The notes beneath the pieces are model-generated. The model made no database searches, was not told the DNA's origin, and saw nothing but the letters and a program-made list of their open reading frames with translations. A program made the translations under genes and the position numbers. Below are positions 10,696 to 19,720 of a stretch of DNA of 64,000 bases, piece after piece. The DNA comes from Arenibacter aquaticus (GTDB lineage: Bacteria; Bacteroidota; Bacteroidia; Flavobacteriales; Flavobacteriaceae), in assembly GCF_003957295.1 (NCBI RefSeq), contig NZ_RQPJ01000002.1, positions 62,001 to 126,000 on the forward strand, in the 5' to 3' direction. Each line of letters starts with the position of its first letter. Positions within the stretch are counted from its first letter, which is position 1.

Positions 10696-11202
10696 TTGAA
10701 AGCCCTACCAAATGACATTGTTTTACGGCCCAGGTTCCAAATAAGGGCAGAGGGCCCCGCAGAATCCCTGTTGGTATTGTTTAAAAATGCTGACGCCCCT
10801 CCTTTTATTGTTAAGATTTCCGACCATCACATTTTTATAAAATTCAACCCATCAACATCCCACTTTTGGTCCCCTCAATTACAACTGGAAATCGTGGACA
10901 ATGAAGGCAGTAACAGCAGCACTATCTACGGTTTATTTGGCCCCAATCCTACCCTATGGACTTTTTTTATGTTTGTCCATTTTATGGTAGCCACCCTTTT
11001 TATCATTTTTGGGGTTTGGGCCTATTCCAACAGTGCCTTGGACAAGCCAATTGGCCTACAAATTGGTTTAATGGTTTTTATGGTCCTAACTTGGATTGCC
11101 CTATACATCTTTGGAAGATTGGGCAAAAAAAAGGGCAAACCCCAAATGCACCAATTGCATGAGTTTATGATGCAATATGTCAGGGTTGATAACCAGATAT
11201 AG
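10696..11202 (+). CDS. Conserved membrane protein of unknown function
   Basis: 168 residues, not recognised as a named family. The first ~85 residues are soluble; two transmembrane helices follow (about 90-115, FFMFVHFMVATLFIIFG, and 122-145, IGLQIGLMVFMVLTWIALYIFG) with a basic KKKGK loop and a short tail. No ATG fits the N-terminus: the frame opens at TTG 10696 and the next Met is near residue 90. The coding assignment rests on the uninterrupted length and coherent membrane topology. It is divergent from der. Confidence 0.7.
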   Translation: MKALPNDIVLRPRFQIRAEGPAESLLVLFKNADAPPFIVKISDHHIFIKFNPSTSHFWSPQLQLEIVDNEGSNSSTIYGLFGPNPTLWTFFMFVHFMVATLFIIFGVWAYSNSALDKPIGLQIGLMVFMVLTWIALYIFGRLGKKKGKPQMHQLHEFMMQYVRVDNQI

Positions 11203-11865
11203 GTAGGAAGCTACTGAAATAGAAAGCAGCTTAACTTCATGTGGATTTTTAATGTGTCTCGGTAGTACTTAAAACCACACCTAATTCCTATTTCCACCTT
11301 TCATTTCTTTTGCTTGCCCAAAGAAACTTACATAGGAGGTTCATGAATGTCTTATGATAAAACAGACAGGCAATTAATAAAGAAAACAAAGATAAAGGTG
11401 CCTTATCCGAGGATTTTTTTTCCACAACTAGGTGAAAAAACCATATCCAAAACTCCACCTCGCTTGGTGCCTTCGCTTCTGTTTTGGAGTTTAGGAATAC
11501 TATTCTCCAGATAAGGTTTATAGCTGCGCTGACACCAAACGTTATAAAACACCATTTTAATCTATTGCCATAAGATTTTACTCATTGACCGAAACTTTCA
11601 ACCAAAGGCTGGAGACAATAAGAATTAAAAACTAACATTTGCGCATTATTTAGGTTTCTATATACCTTACTGCAGACAAATACCCTAATGAAGTAAAGAA
11701 AGGCTCCTTCCTCTATTAAGGGAATAAGGATTCTCCGGCAAACGACGGAGGAGACGGAAGTGGGCAACTGCTGATAGCTGGCAGCAAGGCTAGATGCTAG
11801 AAATAATAAAAATCCCTGAGCATAAAAGATGCCCAGAGATTAATTTCAGTAAATATTTTTATATA
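11203..11865. other. 660-bp gene-poor gap, possibly decayed repeat sequence
   Basis: No convincing gene was found. Near 11,308-11,480 there are words reminiscent of a non-coding flavobacterial intergenic sequence (CTTTTGCTTGCCCAAAGAAAC, then TTTTTTTTCCACAACTAGG and CTCCACCTCGCTTGG). A 61-codon minus-strand open frame at 11582-11767 has no start context and no recognisable product. No transposase fragment could be confirmed. Confidence 0.35.
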
Positions 11866-13389
11866 CTATTTTATTTCGTAGATCGCCACGGTATTGGAAA
11901 CCTCATTGGTAATAATCAATAAATGTTCTCCAGTTGGACTATCCGTTTTTGAAATAGCCAATAAGCCTTCCGGGGCAACATCCACCTCATCAAACAACCA
12001 AGTTACATATTCCGGACTGTTTGGATTGCTAATGTCGTACACCAAAACTCCTCCGCTACGTTCCAAACCAACGAACAACAAGGTGGCATTACCCACTTTT
12101 AAGGTAACAACAGACTCGGGCTCCGCCCCTTTATCATCACTACGGCCGTCGGCCTCCCCTTCATCGGCATTAAAATAAGCAGGATTCACCTCCAAGGTCT
12201 TTTTTCCAATCCCATCGGCACTATCATAAATCAAATCACCTGAGGTAGACCAAATGGAAAAAGACCTTCCTCCGTAAGCATATATTTCATCAAAATCACC
12301 ATCGCCGTCTGTATCTCCATTGGCGGTGGTAATTTTTAACCTTCCTAAATTTTCATCCATCTGCAAATCGGCGGCATTTGGAAATACTGATGGGTCCAGG
12401 ATTACATCCTTAACCCTTTCCTCTTCGGAATATCCGTCGTAATCCCTGGAATCGCCCTCATTTGCCGAGATGATATAAGCCGTACCGTTAAGCTCTGTAT
12501 AAGCAATGGCATCTGGCATATACAAACCAGAAACTGGCCAATTCTGAAAGTTACCTGCCATATCGTCCCTATCACTGGCATCTATCTTATTACTAGGCTG
12601 AGAGTAATCTTTTACCCCAAGACCAAACACACTGCTTATGGTCATTGACTTTAAATCTACCACGGCCATCCCGTTATTTTCCTGTAAGGAAACATAGGCA
12701 TACTTACTATCCTCTGAAACCGCAATATACTCGGGTTCCACATCTTGGGCAAAATTTGCATTTGGTCCAAATACCCTAAAACCATTTCCCACAGAGGCTT
12801 CAGTAAATGCGGTAAAATACAGGGTGTTAATTTCGTTTCCATCTACCTCAATTACAGAAACCGACCCCTCTGGGTCTACAGTATAATCATCATTGGGCTC
12901 CCCCTCATTGGCAGAAACAATATACTTGCCATTTGGGCTAAAGGTAACCATATCGGGCAAAGCCCCAACATTATAGGTATTGATCAATGTCTGTGTTGCG
13001 GTATCGTAGGTTTGAACGCTACCATCCATTTGCTTATTGGTATTTTCAACGGCAACTGCCAATACCCCATCATGAACATCCACACTGTTGGGTGTCCCGG
13101 TCAAAGGTATAGGACTTAATGTAAGTGGAGTGCCCGGTACTGATATGTCCCAAACAGAGACTTCATCTTCCACGGGATTTACAATAAATAATTTCTTACT
13201 TTCTGGATCATAAGCGCTAATCTCGGCAAAACCTTCCTCCCCGGTCCCATTGGAGAAACCGCCTATTTTTGAAAAAGTTAATTGTGAGACATCCACATAT
13301 TCATCGTCGCCCGCATGGCCAACATGATCTTTAATACAAGAGGTGAACAACATTCCAACTACTACTAATGCTAAGAGTGATTTTTTCAT
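11866..13389 (-). CDS. Choice-of-anchor I family lipoprotein (beta-propeller)
   Basis: 507 residues. A lipoprotein signal with lipobox (LFTSC, Cys about residue 18) indicates an envelope lipoprotein. The rest has propeller-like repeats (SVDVHDGVLAVAVEN, DMVTFSPNGKYIVSANEGEP, EYIAVSEDSKYAYVSLQEN) and the GDSRDYDGYSEEERVKD block typical of the choice-of-anchor I / mesenchyme-specific glycoprotein-like family. Such proteins are sometimes annotated as alkaline-phosphatase-like, but no phosphatase motif is seen here. The gene is flanked by non-coding gaps on both sides and looks monocistronic. Confidence 0.85.
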   Translation of the reverse strand: MKKSLLALVVVGMLFTSCIKDHVGHAGDDEYVDVSQLTFSKIGGFSNGTGEEGFAEISAYDPESKKLFIVNPVEDEVSVWDISVPGTPLTLSPIPLTGTPNSVDVHDGVLAVAVENTNKQMDGSVQTYDTATQTLINTYNVGALPDMVTFSPNGKYIVSANEGEPNDDYTVDPEGSVSVIEVDGNEINTLYFTAFTEASVGNGFRVFGPNANFAQDVEPEYIAVSEDSKYAYVSLQENNGMAVVDLKSMTISSVFGLGVKDYSQPSNKIDASDRDDMAGNFQNWPVSGLYMPDAIAYTELNGTAYIISANEGDSRDYDGYSEEERVKDVILDPSVFPNAADLQMDENLGRLKITTANGDTDGDGDFDEIYAYGGRSFSIWSTSGDLIYDSADGIGKKTLEVNPAYFNADEGEADGRSDDKGAEPESVVTLKVGNATLLFVGLERSGGVLVYDISNPNSPEYVTWLFDEVDVAPEGLLAISKTDSPTGEHLLIITNEVSNTVAIYEIK

Positions 13390-13688
13390 TTTCTATGGTT
13401 GTTTATTTAATAAACCAAAGATGAAAACCACTTATAAGCTAAGCGTAAATAAAAGAATAACTAATTGTTAAAAGAAACCAATCCGTTTAATACTTCAATG
13501 GTCAGCCACACAACAGTCCTATGACACAAATAACAGATTGCCGCACCATGACGCCAAAGTCCAAAGCAGACGCTCCCAAGGATGGAAAAGCAGAAGCACG
13601 ACTCCTAGCCAAATAAACGGCAGGGCCGGGATAGTAGTCCCAAGTTATAGAGTAAACAGATTATCCTTTTACAAGTTGATAAAATTCT
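13390..13688. other. Intergenic gap without recognisable gene
   Basis: About 300 bp between the lipoprotein gene start and the era terminator-like hairpin. It presumably holds the promoter for the lipoprotein gene on the minus strand. No RNA gene, repeat or open frame could be supported. Confidence 0.4.
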
Positions 13689-13710
13689 CTTGGTCCTGAA
13701 AAAGACCAAG
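13689..13710 (-). terminator. Hairpin one base after the era stop codon
   Basis: CTTGGTC (13689-13695) pairs with GACCAAG (13704-13710) around an 8-nt loop. On the minus strand it directly follows the era stop. The T-run is poor (AGAATTTT), so it is a weak intrinsic terminator or an mRNA 3'-end hairpin. Confidence 0.5.
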
Positions 13711-13711
13711 G

Positions 13712-14596
13712 CTACCCCTGGTTGTACCCAAAGCGTTTTAGCTGATTGGGATCACTTCTCCAGTTTTTGTTGACTTTCACATAAAGCTCCAAGTGCACCT
13801 GTTTATCGAAGAATTTTTCCAGATCTTTACGGGCTTCCACCCCTACTCTTTTTAAGGCGCTTCCTTTATGGCCAATAATGATCCCCTTTTGGGAGTCGCG
13901 TTCCACCATAATAACAGATCGCATGCGGATAATTTCCTCATCCTCAAAAAATTCTTCCGTGGAGATTTCTACGGAATACGGAATTTCTTTTTTGTAGAAT
14001 TGTAATATTTTCTCCCTGATGGTTTCATTTACAAAAAAGCGTTCCGGCTTATCGGTCAATTGATCTTTGGGATAATAGGGAGGGGCTTCGGGAAGCAACT
14101 CCAAAATACGCAAAAACACTTCCTTTACGTTAAAGTTCTGAAGGGCCGATATAGGATGGATCTCGGCCTTAGGCAACATTTCCTGCCAATACTGTACCTG
14201 TTCTTCCAATATGCCCTGTTCGGAAACATCAATCTTGTTCAATAAAAGCAACACTGGAATATCGCTGTTTTTGATCTTTTCAAAAAAACGTTCGTCCTTT
14301 AATGCCTTTTCCCCTATTTCTACCATATAGACCAGCACATCAGCGTCTTCAAAAGCCGATTTCACAAAATCCATCATAGAGGATTGCAATTCATAGGCAG
14401 GCTTAATAATCCCGGGGGTATCTGATAGTACCACCTGAAAATCCTCTCCGTTGACGATCCCCAAAATACGGTGACGGGTAGTCTGTGCCTTGGAAGTAAT
14501 TATGGATAATTTTTCTCCAACAAAGGCATTCATCAATGTGGACTTCCCTACATTGGGATTTCCTATAATATTTACAAAACCAGCTTTATGCGCCAT
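13712..14596 (-). CDS. era: GTPase Era
   Basis: 294 residues. An N-terminal GTPase domain (P-loop GNPNVGKST, switch region SDTPGI, LLLNKID) is followed by a KH domain with the GSALKRVGVEARKDLEKFF block that binds the 3' end of 16S rRNA. Era is a cytoplasmic 30S-maturation factor. ATG at 14596 gives the standard MAHKAGFVNIIG opening. It is separated from the antiporter gene upstream by about 50 bp and could be cotranscribed with it. Confidence 0.97.
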   Translation of the reverse strand: MAHKAGFVNIIGNPNVGKSTLMNAFVGEKLSIITSKAQTTRHRILGIVNGEDFQVVLSDTPGIIKPAYELQSSMMDFVKSAFEDADVLVYMVEIGEKALKDERFFEKIKNSDIPVLLLLNKIDVSEQGILEEQVQYWQEMLPKAEIHPISALQNFNVKEVFLRILELLPEAPPYYPKDQLTDKPERFFVNETIREKILQFYKKEIPYSVEISTEEFFEDEEIIRMRSVIMVERDSQKGIIIGHKGSALKRVGVEARKDLEKFFDKQVHLELYVKVNKNWRSDPNQLKRFGYNQG

Positions 14597-14644
14597 CTTC
14601 CCTATTTAACTTTTACAATTGCAAAGGTAAAGGAATACTTTCAC

Positions 14645-16126
14645 CTAAATCAGCATTAGCCCTAAAATTACGTAAAGGAGCAGTGTAAGCAGGCCTCCGA
14701 TCATGGCATAGGGCAATTGGGTGTTAATATGGTCTATATGGTCACTGGCCGAAGCCATAGAGGATATAATTGAAGTATCCGAAATAGGAGAACAATGATC
14801 ACCAAAAATTCCACCCCCAAGGGTAGCCGCCACTACCAAGGCCAAGGGCGCACTGTGGATTTCTGCCATGGGAATGGCTATGGCCATCATAATGGCAAAA
14901 GTACCCCAGGAAGTTCCGGTAGAAAATGCAATAAACGAACTAATAATGAATATAATAGCCGGTAAAAATGCGGGCGACAACCATTCTTTGGACCAATTGG
15001 CCACAAATTGCCCTGTTCCCAACTCATTACAGGCATCTCCAATAGCAAAGGCCAGTAGCATTAACAGGGCCAAAGGCATTAATTCACTAATCCCTTTTAA
15101 AGTAAGATCTATCATTTCCTTAGTCTTCATAATTTTTTGGGACCTATACAGAACCATGGCAACCAAAATTGCCGTAAGCACCGAATATAACACTGATGAA
15201 GAGCCCGATCCCTCCCCTATTGCCTTAAAGATATGATCTCCAAAAGAGGTGGCACCCTCTACCGCATCCCAGCCAGTATAGGCCAAATTGATGGGCATCA
15301 TGAATACCATGGTTGCCAGGGGCACTATCATATTATAAGCTTTGGCCTGGATTCCTGCTTTGGGCTCAAAGGAAGTTACCTCACTGGACAGCATAGGCTT
15401 GGCCGTATCATTCAGCAATTTCCCAGTTTCCCTAGTGCGCTTTTCGGCCTTGGCCATGGGACCAATATCCTTTTTACCAATGATTACCCCAAAACCAATT
15501 AGTATGGCCAGTATGGGGTAAAAATTATAAGCCATTGAAGAAATCATAGTGCCAAAAGGGTTGTCTATACCCTGTGTAAGTAATAGCCCCATAATAAAAG
15601 CACCCCAAGCGTTAAAGGGAATTAGGATAGAAGAGGGCGCCGAACTGGAATCGGCGATATAGGCCAGCTTTTCCCTGGGAATTTTTAATTTATCAAAAAC
15701 TGGCCGATATAGGGTTCCCACTGTAAGTGAACTGATACTGGTTTCCACAAAAAGCAAAATCCCGGTAAGCATGGCCATAAGTTGCACCACTACCCTGCTA
15801 TACCCACTTTGTTTTTTTTCAAAATAAAGGATCACCTTGTTGATCTGATTAATAAAACCCTCTACCCCTTTGGAGTATTGAATAAAAAGCAGCAAAGCCC
15901 CTACCAGTGCACTGAACATTATGGTTCTGGTATTGCCCGGGGACTTAAAAACGTTTACCAAGCCTTCTATGGCAGCCAAGGTACCGGTGAGAAAATTAAA
16001 ATCGTTGATGATCACCCAAGAGAACCAAATACCAAAAAGAAGGGCTATATATACTTGTTTGGTCCTGAGGGCCAATACTATGGCAATAACAGGGGGCAAA
16101 ATGGAGAGAAAACCGTAATTATCCAT
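14645..16126 (-). CDS. NhaC-family Na+/H+ antiporter
   Basis: 493 residues with about 11-12 hydrophobic segments along the whole length. The NhaC-type core includes FSTGTSWGTFAIMMAIAIP and GGIFGDHCSPISDTSIISS, which carries the conserved GDHCSPISDT motif. It is an inner-membrane exchanger; substrate assignment within the family (Na+/H+ versus malate-lactate/Na+) cannot be settled from sequence alone. It lies upstream of era on the same strand and is the last intact core gene before the ICE. Confidence 0.9.
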   Translation of the reverse strand: MDNYGFLSILPPVIAIVLALRTKQVYIALLFGIWFSWVIINDFNFLTGTLAAIEGLVNVFKSPGNTRTIMFSALVGALLLFIQYSKGVEGFINQINKVILYFEKKQSGYSRVVVQLMAMLTGILLFVETSISSLTVGTLYRPVFDKLKIPREKLAYIADSSSAPSSILIPFNAWGAFIMGLLLTQGIDNPFGTMISSMAYNFYPILAILIGFGVIIGKKDIGPMAKAEKRTRETGKLLNDTAKPMLSSEVTSFEPKAGIQAKAYNMIVPLATMVFMMPINLAYTGWDAVEGATSFGDHIFKAIGEGSGSSSVLYSVLTAILVAMVLYRSQKIMKTKEMIDLTLKGISELMPLALLMLLAFAIGDACNELGTGQFVANWSKEWLSPAFLPAIIFIISSFIAFSTGTSWGTFAIMMAIAIPMAEIHSAPLALVVAATLGGGIFGDHCSPISDTSIISSMASASDHIDHINTQLPYAMIGGLLTLLLYVILGLMLI

Positions 16127-16219
16127 ATCTGATAGGAAGCATTAAATTTAGACTGTGGTATATTAAAAATTTACAAAATAGGAAGATTTTAGACAAGGTA
16201 GCCTACTGGGACGCATTTT

Positions 16220-16432
16220 TTAATACAACTCATCGTTATGGTATTCCTGTTTGAGGTAATATTCGCTCGCCAAGTTTAACTTTCCAAATAAATAGTCGGG
16301 GTGTTCCGCAAGAATCCACTTATTGATCTCGCACATCTAAGTTTCGTTCAGTTGGCCGTACAGTACGGATAAATAGTTTTTCAACTACGGATTATTGGGA
16401 TAGCGCTCTATAGCGTCCAGCAATTTTTGCAT
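16220..16432 (-). pseudogene. Decayed TPR-repeat gene fragment with two in-frame TAG stops
   Basis: From ATG at 16432 the minus strand reads MQKLLDAIERYPNNP, stop, LKNYLSVLYGQLNET, stop, then MCEINKWILAEHPDYLFG and KLNLASEYYLKQEYHNDEL before TAA. The order of helices resembles a tetratricopeptide protein. The single frame is interrupted by two TAG codons at positions where Gln or Glu would be expected. Only about 70 codons remain. It sits 100 bp from the ICE junction, so it is a decayed chromosomal neighbour of the tRNA gene. Confidence 0.65.
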
Positions 16433-16501
16433 AAACACTATAATTGGTTATGATCCTTTTACTCCAAAGCCAATGCAGGCATCGCTTTTTCGTAAAATAA
16501 A

Positions 16502-16527
16502 AAAACCAGCTATTTCTAGCTGGTTTT
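16502..16527 (-). terminator. Intrinsic terminator of the tRNA-Met gene
   Basis: An 11-bp perfect stem (AAAACCAGCTA / TAGCTGGTTTT, TTTC loop on the plus strand) is followed on the minus strand by a T-rich run. It starts five bases after the tRNA 3' end. It terminates the tRNA transcript and shows that the chromosomal side of the junction is on the left. Confidence 0.85.
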
Positions 16528-16532
16528 CTTTG

Positions 16533-16574
16533 TAGCGGGAACTGGACTCGAACCAGTGACCTTCGGGTTATGAG
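16533..16574 (-). tRNA. tRNA-Met (CAT) 3' half only; presumed attL of the ICE
   Basis: Minus-strand bases give the anticodon loop CTCATAA (anticodon at 16570-16572), the 3' anticodon stem strand CCCGA, a variable region, a T-arm ACTGG-TTCGAGT-CCAGT and the 3' acceptor strand TCCCGCT plus A. On the other side of the loop the expected complementary TCGGG is replaced by AAAAA, so homology stops in the anticodon loop. The tRNA 5' half is absent. This is the expected product of a tyrosine-recombinase element inserting in a tRNA gene; the intact tRNA should lie at the far ICE end, outside the window. Confidence 0.85.
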
Positions 16575-16680
16575 TTTTTGATACTATAATATCAATTTAA
16601 CTTAAAAACGCTATAAATCAATGTTTTATATATGATTTAATATATTTTGACAGCAAATAACATCAAACAAAACCAACAAA

Positions 16681-16702
16681 TGTTGTACCTATGTTGTACC
16701 TA
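16681..16702. repeat. Tandem 11-bp direct repeat between attL and integrase
   Basis: TGTTGTACCTA occurs twice head to tail. It lies just before the integrase gene and directly before a TATCTTTA -7-like element (16710-16717). Positions between an att site and int are typical of integrase arm-type or Xis binding sites, so that is the likely role. An operator for int is the alternative. Confidence 0.55.
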
Positions 16703-16736
16703 AAATGATTATCTTTATAATCCAAAAGTAATTATT

Positions 16737-17942
16737 ATGGCAACAGTAAGAGTGGTTTTAAGAAAAAAGAAAAATAAAGCCGGAAGGTTTCCTATTGCTA
16801 TTCGCATAACTAAAGACCGTAAAAGTTCTTACTTAAATACAGGTCAATATATAGATGAAAAATTTTGGGACGAGAAAAACCGCAATGTTAGGAAATCGCA
16901 CCCTAATTCAAAGATGCTGAATAATTTTATTTCAACCAAGGTTGCAGAAGCCAACGATAAGGTTTTGAAATCTGAAATGAATCCAGAGTATCAAACCGTA
17001 TCGGATATTAAAACGAAAATTATTGCTACAAAGGGACTTGATTTTTTTGCCGTAGCTGAAATGCACCTTCAAAACTTAAAAAACAGAAATAAACATCATC
17101 AGTATGACACTGAACTTGGGCGAATAAAAAAGTTCAAGGAATTTCTTGATAAAGATATTCTTCCGTTCAACAAACTGAATTCAACAGTTCTTAAAAAGTT
17201 TGAAACTTTCCTGCTTCACAAGAAAAAACTTGCGCCCAGAACAGTCGTGAATTATTTAATCCTTATTAGAACGATATTCAATCTTGCAATTTCTGAATCA
17301 ATTGCAGATAGAGGATTATATCCATTTGGAAAGGGTAAAATGACAATCAAAATCCCAGAGGCTCAAAAAATAGGATTTAGCGCTGATGAAATACAAAAGT
17401 TAGAGAATGCAGAGGGTTTAACTGAAGCCCAACAGAAAGCCGTTCACATATGGCTTGTCAGTTTTTACTTTGCTGGAATACGCGTTGGCGATGTTTTAAA
17501 ATTAAAGTGGTCAGATTTTAATGATGGGCGCCTACTCTACCGAATGAACAAAAACAGTAAACTGGTTTCACTCAAAATTCCTGATAAAGCCATCGAGATT
17601 TTCAATCATTACAAGGAAAACTCAAATTATAATGGCCTCGTGTTTCCTCAACTGAAAGGTGTAAATCTAAATAACACCGAGGAAGTATCAAAAAGAACCC
17701 AATCCATTACCCGCAATTTGAACAGACGATTAAAAATTGCAGCAAAAAGCCTCGGAATACAGAAAAATATAAGTATGCATATTGCTCGGCATAGCTTTGG
17801 AAATATTTCTGGTGACAAAATCCCGATACAGATGTTGCAAAAATTATATCGCCACTCTTCTGTAACTACAACGATAAGATACCAAGCAAACTTTATCCAC
17901 AAAGATGCCGATGATGCGTTGGACAGTGTAGTAAACTTTTAA
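16737..17942 (+). CDS. int: Tyrosine-type site-specific integrase of the ICE
   Basis: 401 residues. An N-terminal arm-binding domain (VRVVLRKKKNKAGRFPIAIRI) and a SAM-like core-binding domain (about 100-200) precede the catalytic domain. Catalytic residues are visible: Arg249 (AGIRVGD), His348 and Arg351 (HIARHSF), His373 (RHSSV) and Tyr382 (TIRYQANF). It catalyses ICE integration and excision at the tRNA-Met site 160 bp upstream. The architecture resembles integrases of Bacteroidetes conjugative transposons. The start ATG follows a plausible promoter. It reads away from the attachment site. Confidence 0.95.
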   Translation: MATVRVVLRKKKNKAGRFPIAIRITKDRKSSYLNTGQYIDEKFWDEKNRNVRKSHPNSKMLNNFISTKVAEANDKVLKSEMNPEYQTVSDIKTKIIATKGLDFFAVAEMHLQNLKNRNKHHQYDTELGRIKKFKEFLDKDILPFNKLNSTVLKKFETFLLHKKKLAPRTVVNYLILIRTIFNLAISESIADRGLYPFGKGKMTIKIPEAQKIGFSADEIQKLENAEGLTEAQQKAVHIWLVSFYFAGIRVGDVLKLKWSDFNDGRLLYRMNKNSKLVSLKIPDKAIEIFNHYKENSNYNGLVFPQLKGVNLNNTEEVSKRTQSITRNLNRRLKIAAKSLGIQKNISMHIARHSFGNISGDKIPIQMLQKLYRHSSVTTTIRYQANFIHKDADDALDSVVNF

Positions 17943-18034
17943 GCAGAATGTTTACCAGCTGTGAACATCTTCCATAATAATTTTAACATTTTAGAATTTC
18001 ATTCTTCTACCTTTATAAGCTAAAATTTTTGCTT

Positions 18035-18940
18035 ATGGTTTTAAAGGTCAAATGGGTAGATTTCAAAAGTCAAATCGATAAATATATAATTGAGGGCGAA
18101 GATCTGGTTGAAAAATATAAATCTTCAAGAACTGAAGAAGAATTTGCCGAGTTAAAAGCTTCAAAGCAGTCTTGGGAAAATGATGTGATAGAATTTGTAA
18201 AAAAATCCTTCGAACCAGAACACCTTAATTTCGCTTATGAATTCAAAGCCCAGAGAGGCTATAATCTGGGAATGAAGTTAGGCATTGACCAAAAAATTAA
18301 AAATGTCATCCAAGCTCTAAAAGATGAAATCAATGGCCTCGAATATTACCTGAAAATACTCTTCATTTCTGATGTTATAATTCGTGCTGATGAAATTGAC
18401 TTGGAAGAGCGACAAAACCTTGATACAGAAGGCAAGCTCGACCTTATTCTATCCAAACTTTACGACCTGTATGATGATAGAAAATACCATTCCATTAAAT
18501 GGATTCTTGAAGGTAATGGCGTGAACTTAAATAATCACGGTGAAGATTGGGATTATGCCAAAATGCTTGAAAACAGAAATCTTATTGATACCATTACCAC
18601 AAAGGATACTGGTGCCAGGCTTACATTAGAAGGAAAATATGCTATAGAGCAGGCAAGAAAAGCCCAAGTAACAGACTATTCAAAAATTAGTAGTTCTGAA
18701 GAAGAGCTGAAAGCACTTATAGAAAGTGTTCTAAAAGAAGTCAAGAAATTGGGAATTGGCCAACAAATCATCTTTGATGAATTTGATGAGCTAAGGGATG
18801 ATATTCCGAAGCTGAGTAAAAAATCTTTCGGTCAACTATTAAAATCTAAGTTGTATGATTTGGTAACTGCCAAAGCCTTAGATAAAGCATTAGCCAGCGA
18901 AATATTCAAAGAATTTACAAATCAGGTATTGCCATTTTAA
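18035..18940 (+). CDS. Cargo protein of unknown function, first of a four-gene block
   Basis: 301 residues from ATG 18035 (a TTG two codons earlier is also open). Not recognised. It is highly charged and mostly helical in appearance. A middle segment (about 150-215, YHSIKWILEGNGVNL then LIDTITTKDTGARLTLEGKYAIEQA) reads like a winged-helix domain. There is no signal peptide or membrane helix. It is followed after 3 bp by a nuclease-like gene, so the two are very likely cotranscribed and may act together. A regulatory or sensor subunit of a defence module is possible but inferred only from context. Confidence 0.7.
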   Translation: MVLKVKWVDFKSQIDKYIIEGEDLVEKYKSSRTEEEFAELKASKQSWENDVIEFVKKSFEPEHLNFAYEFKAQRGYNLGMKLGIDQKIKNVIQALKDEINGLEYYLKILFISDVIIRADEIDLEERQNLDTEGKLDLILSKLYDLYDDRKYHSIKWILEGNGVNLNNHGEDWDYAKMLENRNLIDTITTKDTGARLTLEGKYAIEQARKAQVTDYSKISSSEEELKALIESVLKEVKKLGIGQQIIFDEFDELRDDIPKLSKKSFGQLLKSKLYDLVTAKALDKALASEIFKEFTNQVLPF

Positions 18941-18943
18941 TCT

Positions 18944-19720
18944 ATGAAGTTATTTGCAAGATTCAGGAACAAACTCAAAAAACTATTTCAGAAAAATAAA
19001 CAACCTGAATATGAGGTAACGCAATTTGTGTTTTCGGACAGACAGCGTATTGATGATAAATCGACTATTTCCTTTTTCTTAAACAATCCTAAGCCAGATG
19101 TTAGCGTAACACGAACTTTTGAGAGCGAAGATGCGACCGTTAATTGGCTTATGGACAATAACGATTTTCGAAAAATGCTATTTGAAAACTTATTTCCCGC
19201 ATCCAATTCTGTAAAATACCATTGCGGTATTAAAGAGCCCGTCACAGTTCCTAATAAAATGCCTGGCGATATTGACATTCTTCTTTTTGAAGATGGGAAA
19301 CCAGAAAATACCATTGGTATAGAATGTAAAATTGTAAAGTCAGAATCTTCAGAGAATAAACCACCAAAAATAAATAAGGTAAACAGCGTACAGAAAAAAG
19401 GGACTCAACAAGCTAATGGATATGGTGAAATTGGTTTTAGTAGGGTCTATCTTATGGTTATACTACTGGACGATGGGCGCCATTATAAAAACCCGAATGT
19501 AATGTTTAGAAGTACACCGACTGAATGGTTGGATGAACTTTATGGATTTGATTGGGACAGCCGGTTAGATAGTGATATAGGTATCATCTATACACACGTA
19601 AATCAATTTACTTCAAACCATATTAATCAGACCAAGGGCTTAGGACTACGTGTTGAACGTAAAGCTGTAACTAAACAACAAGATGAAGGTCTAACCGAAA
19701 AAATACAAAGCCTTACTTGA
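18944..19720 (+). CDS. Predicted PD-(D/E)XK-fold nuclease-like protein
   Basis: 258 residues with a basic N-terminus (RFRNKLKKLFQKNK). The segment PGDIDILLFEDG (about residues 107-118) followed by NTIGIECKIVKS (about 121-132) has the spacing and hydrophobic pattern of a PD-(D/E)XK core: Asp on the first strand, then E-x-K on the next. A later helix with QKKGTQQANGYGEIG fits the conserved helix after this core. Nuclease activity is inferred from these residues and not proven. The gene overlaps the next one by four bases and follows the previous by 3 bp, indicating one transcript. Confidence 0.6.
   Translation: MKLFARFRNKLKKLFQKNKQPEYEVTQFVFSDRQRIDDKSTISFFLNNPKPDVSVTRTFESEDATVNWLMDNNDFRKMLFENLFPASNSVKYHCGIKEPVTVPNKMPGDIDILLFEDGKPENTIGIECKIVKSESSENKPPKINKVNSVQKKGTQQANGYGEIGFSRVYLMVILLDDGRHYKNPNVMFRSTPTEWLDELYGFDWDSRLDSDIGIIYTHVNQFTSNHINQTKGLGLRVERKAVTKQQDEGLTEKIQSLT

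Noticed and set aside
11582-11767. 61-codon minus-strand open frame in the gene-poor gap
   Set aside because: No start context, no recognisable domain and composition unlike neighbouring genes.
16533-16574. Complete tRNA-Met gene
   Set aside because: The 5' half (acceptor, D-arm, 5' anticodon stem) is missing; AAAAA stands where the stem should be.
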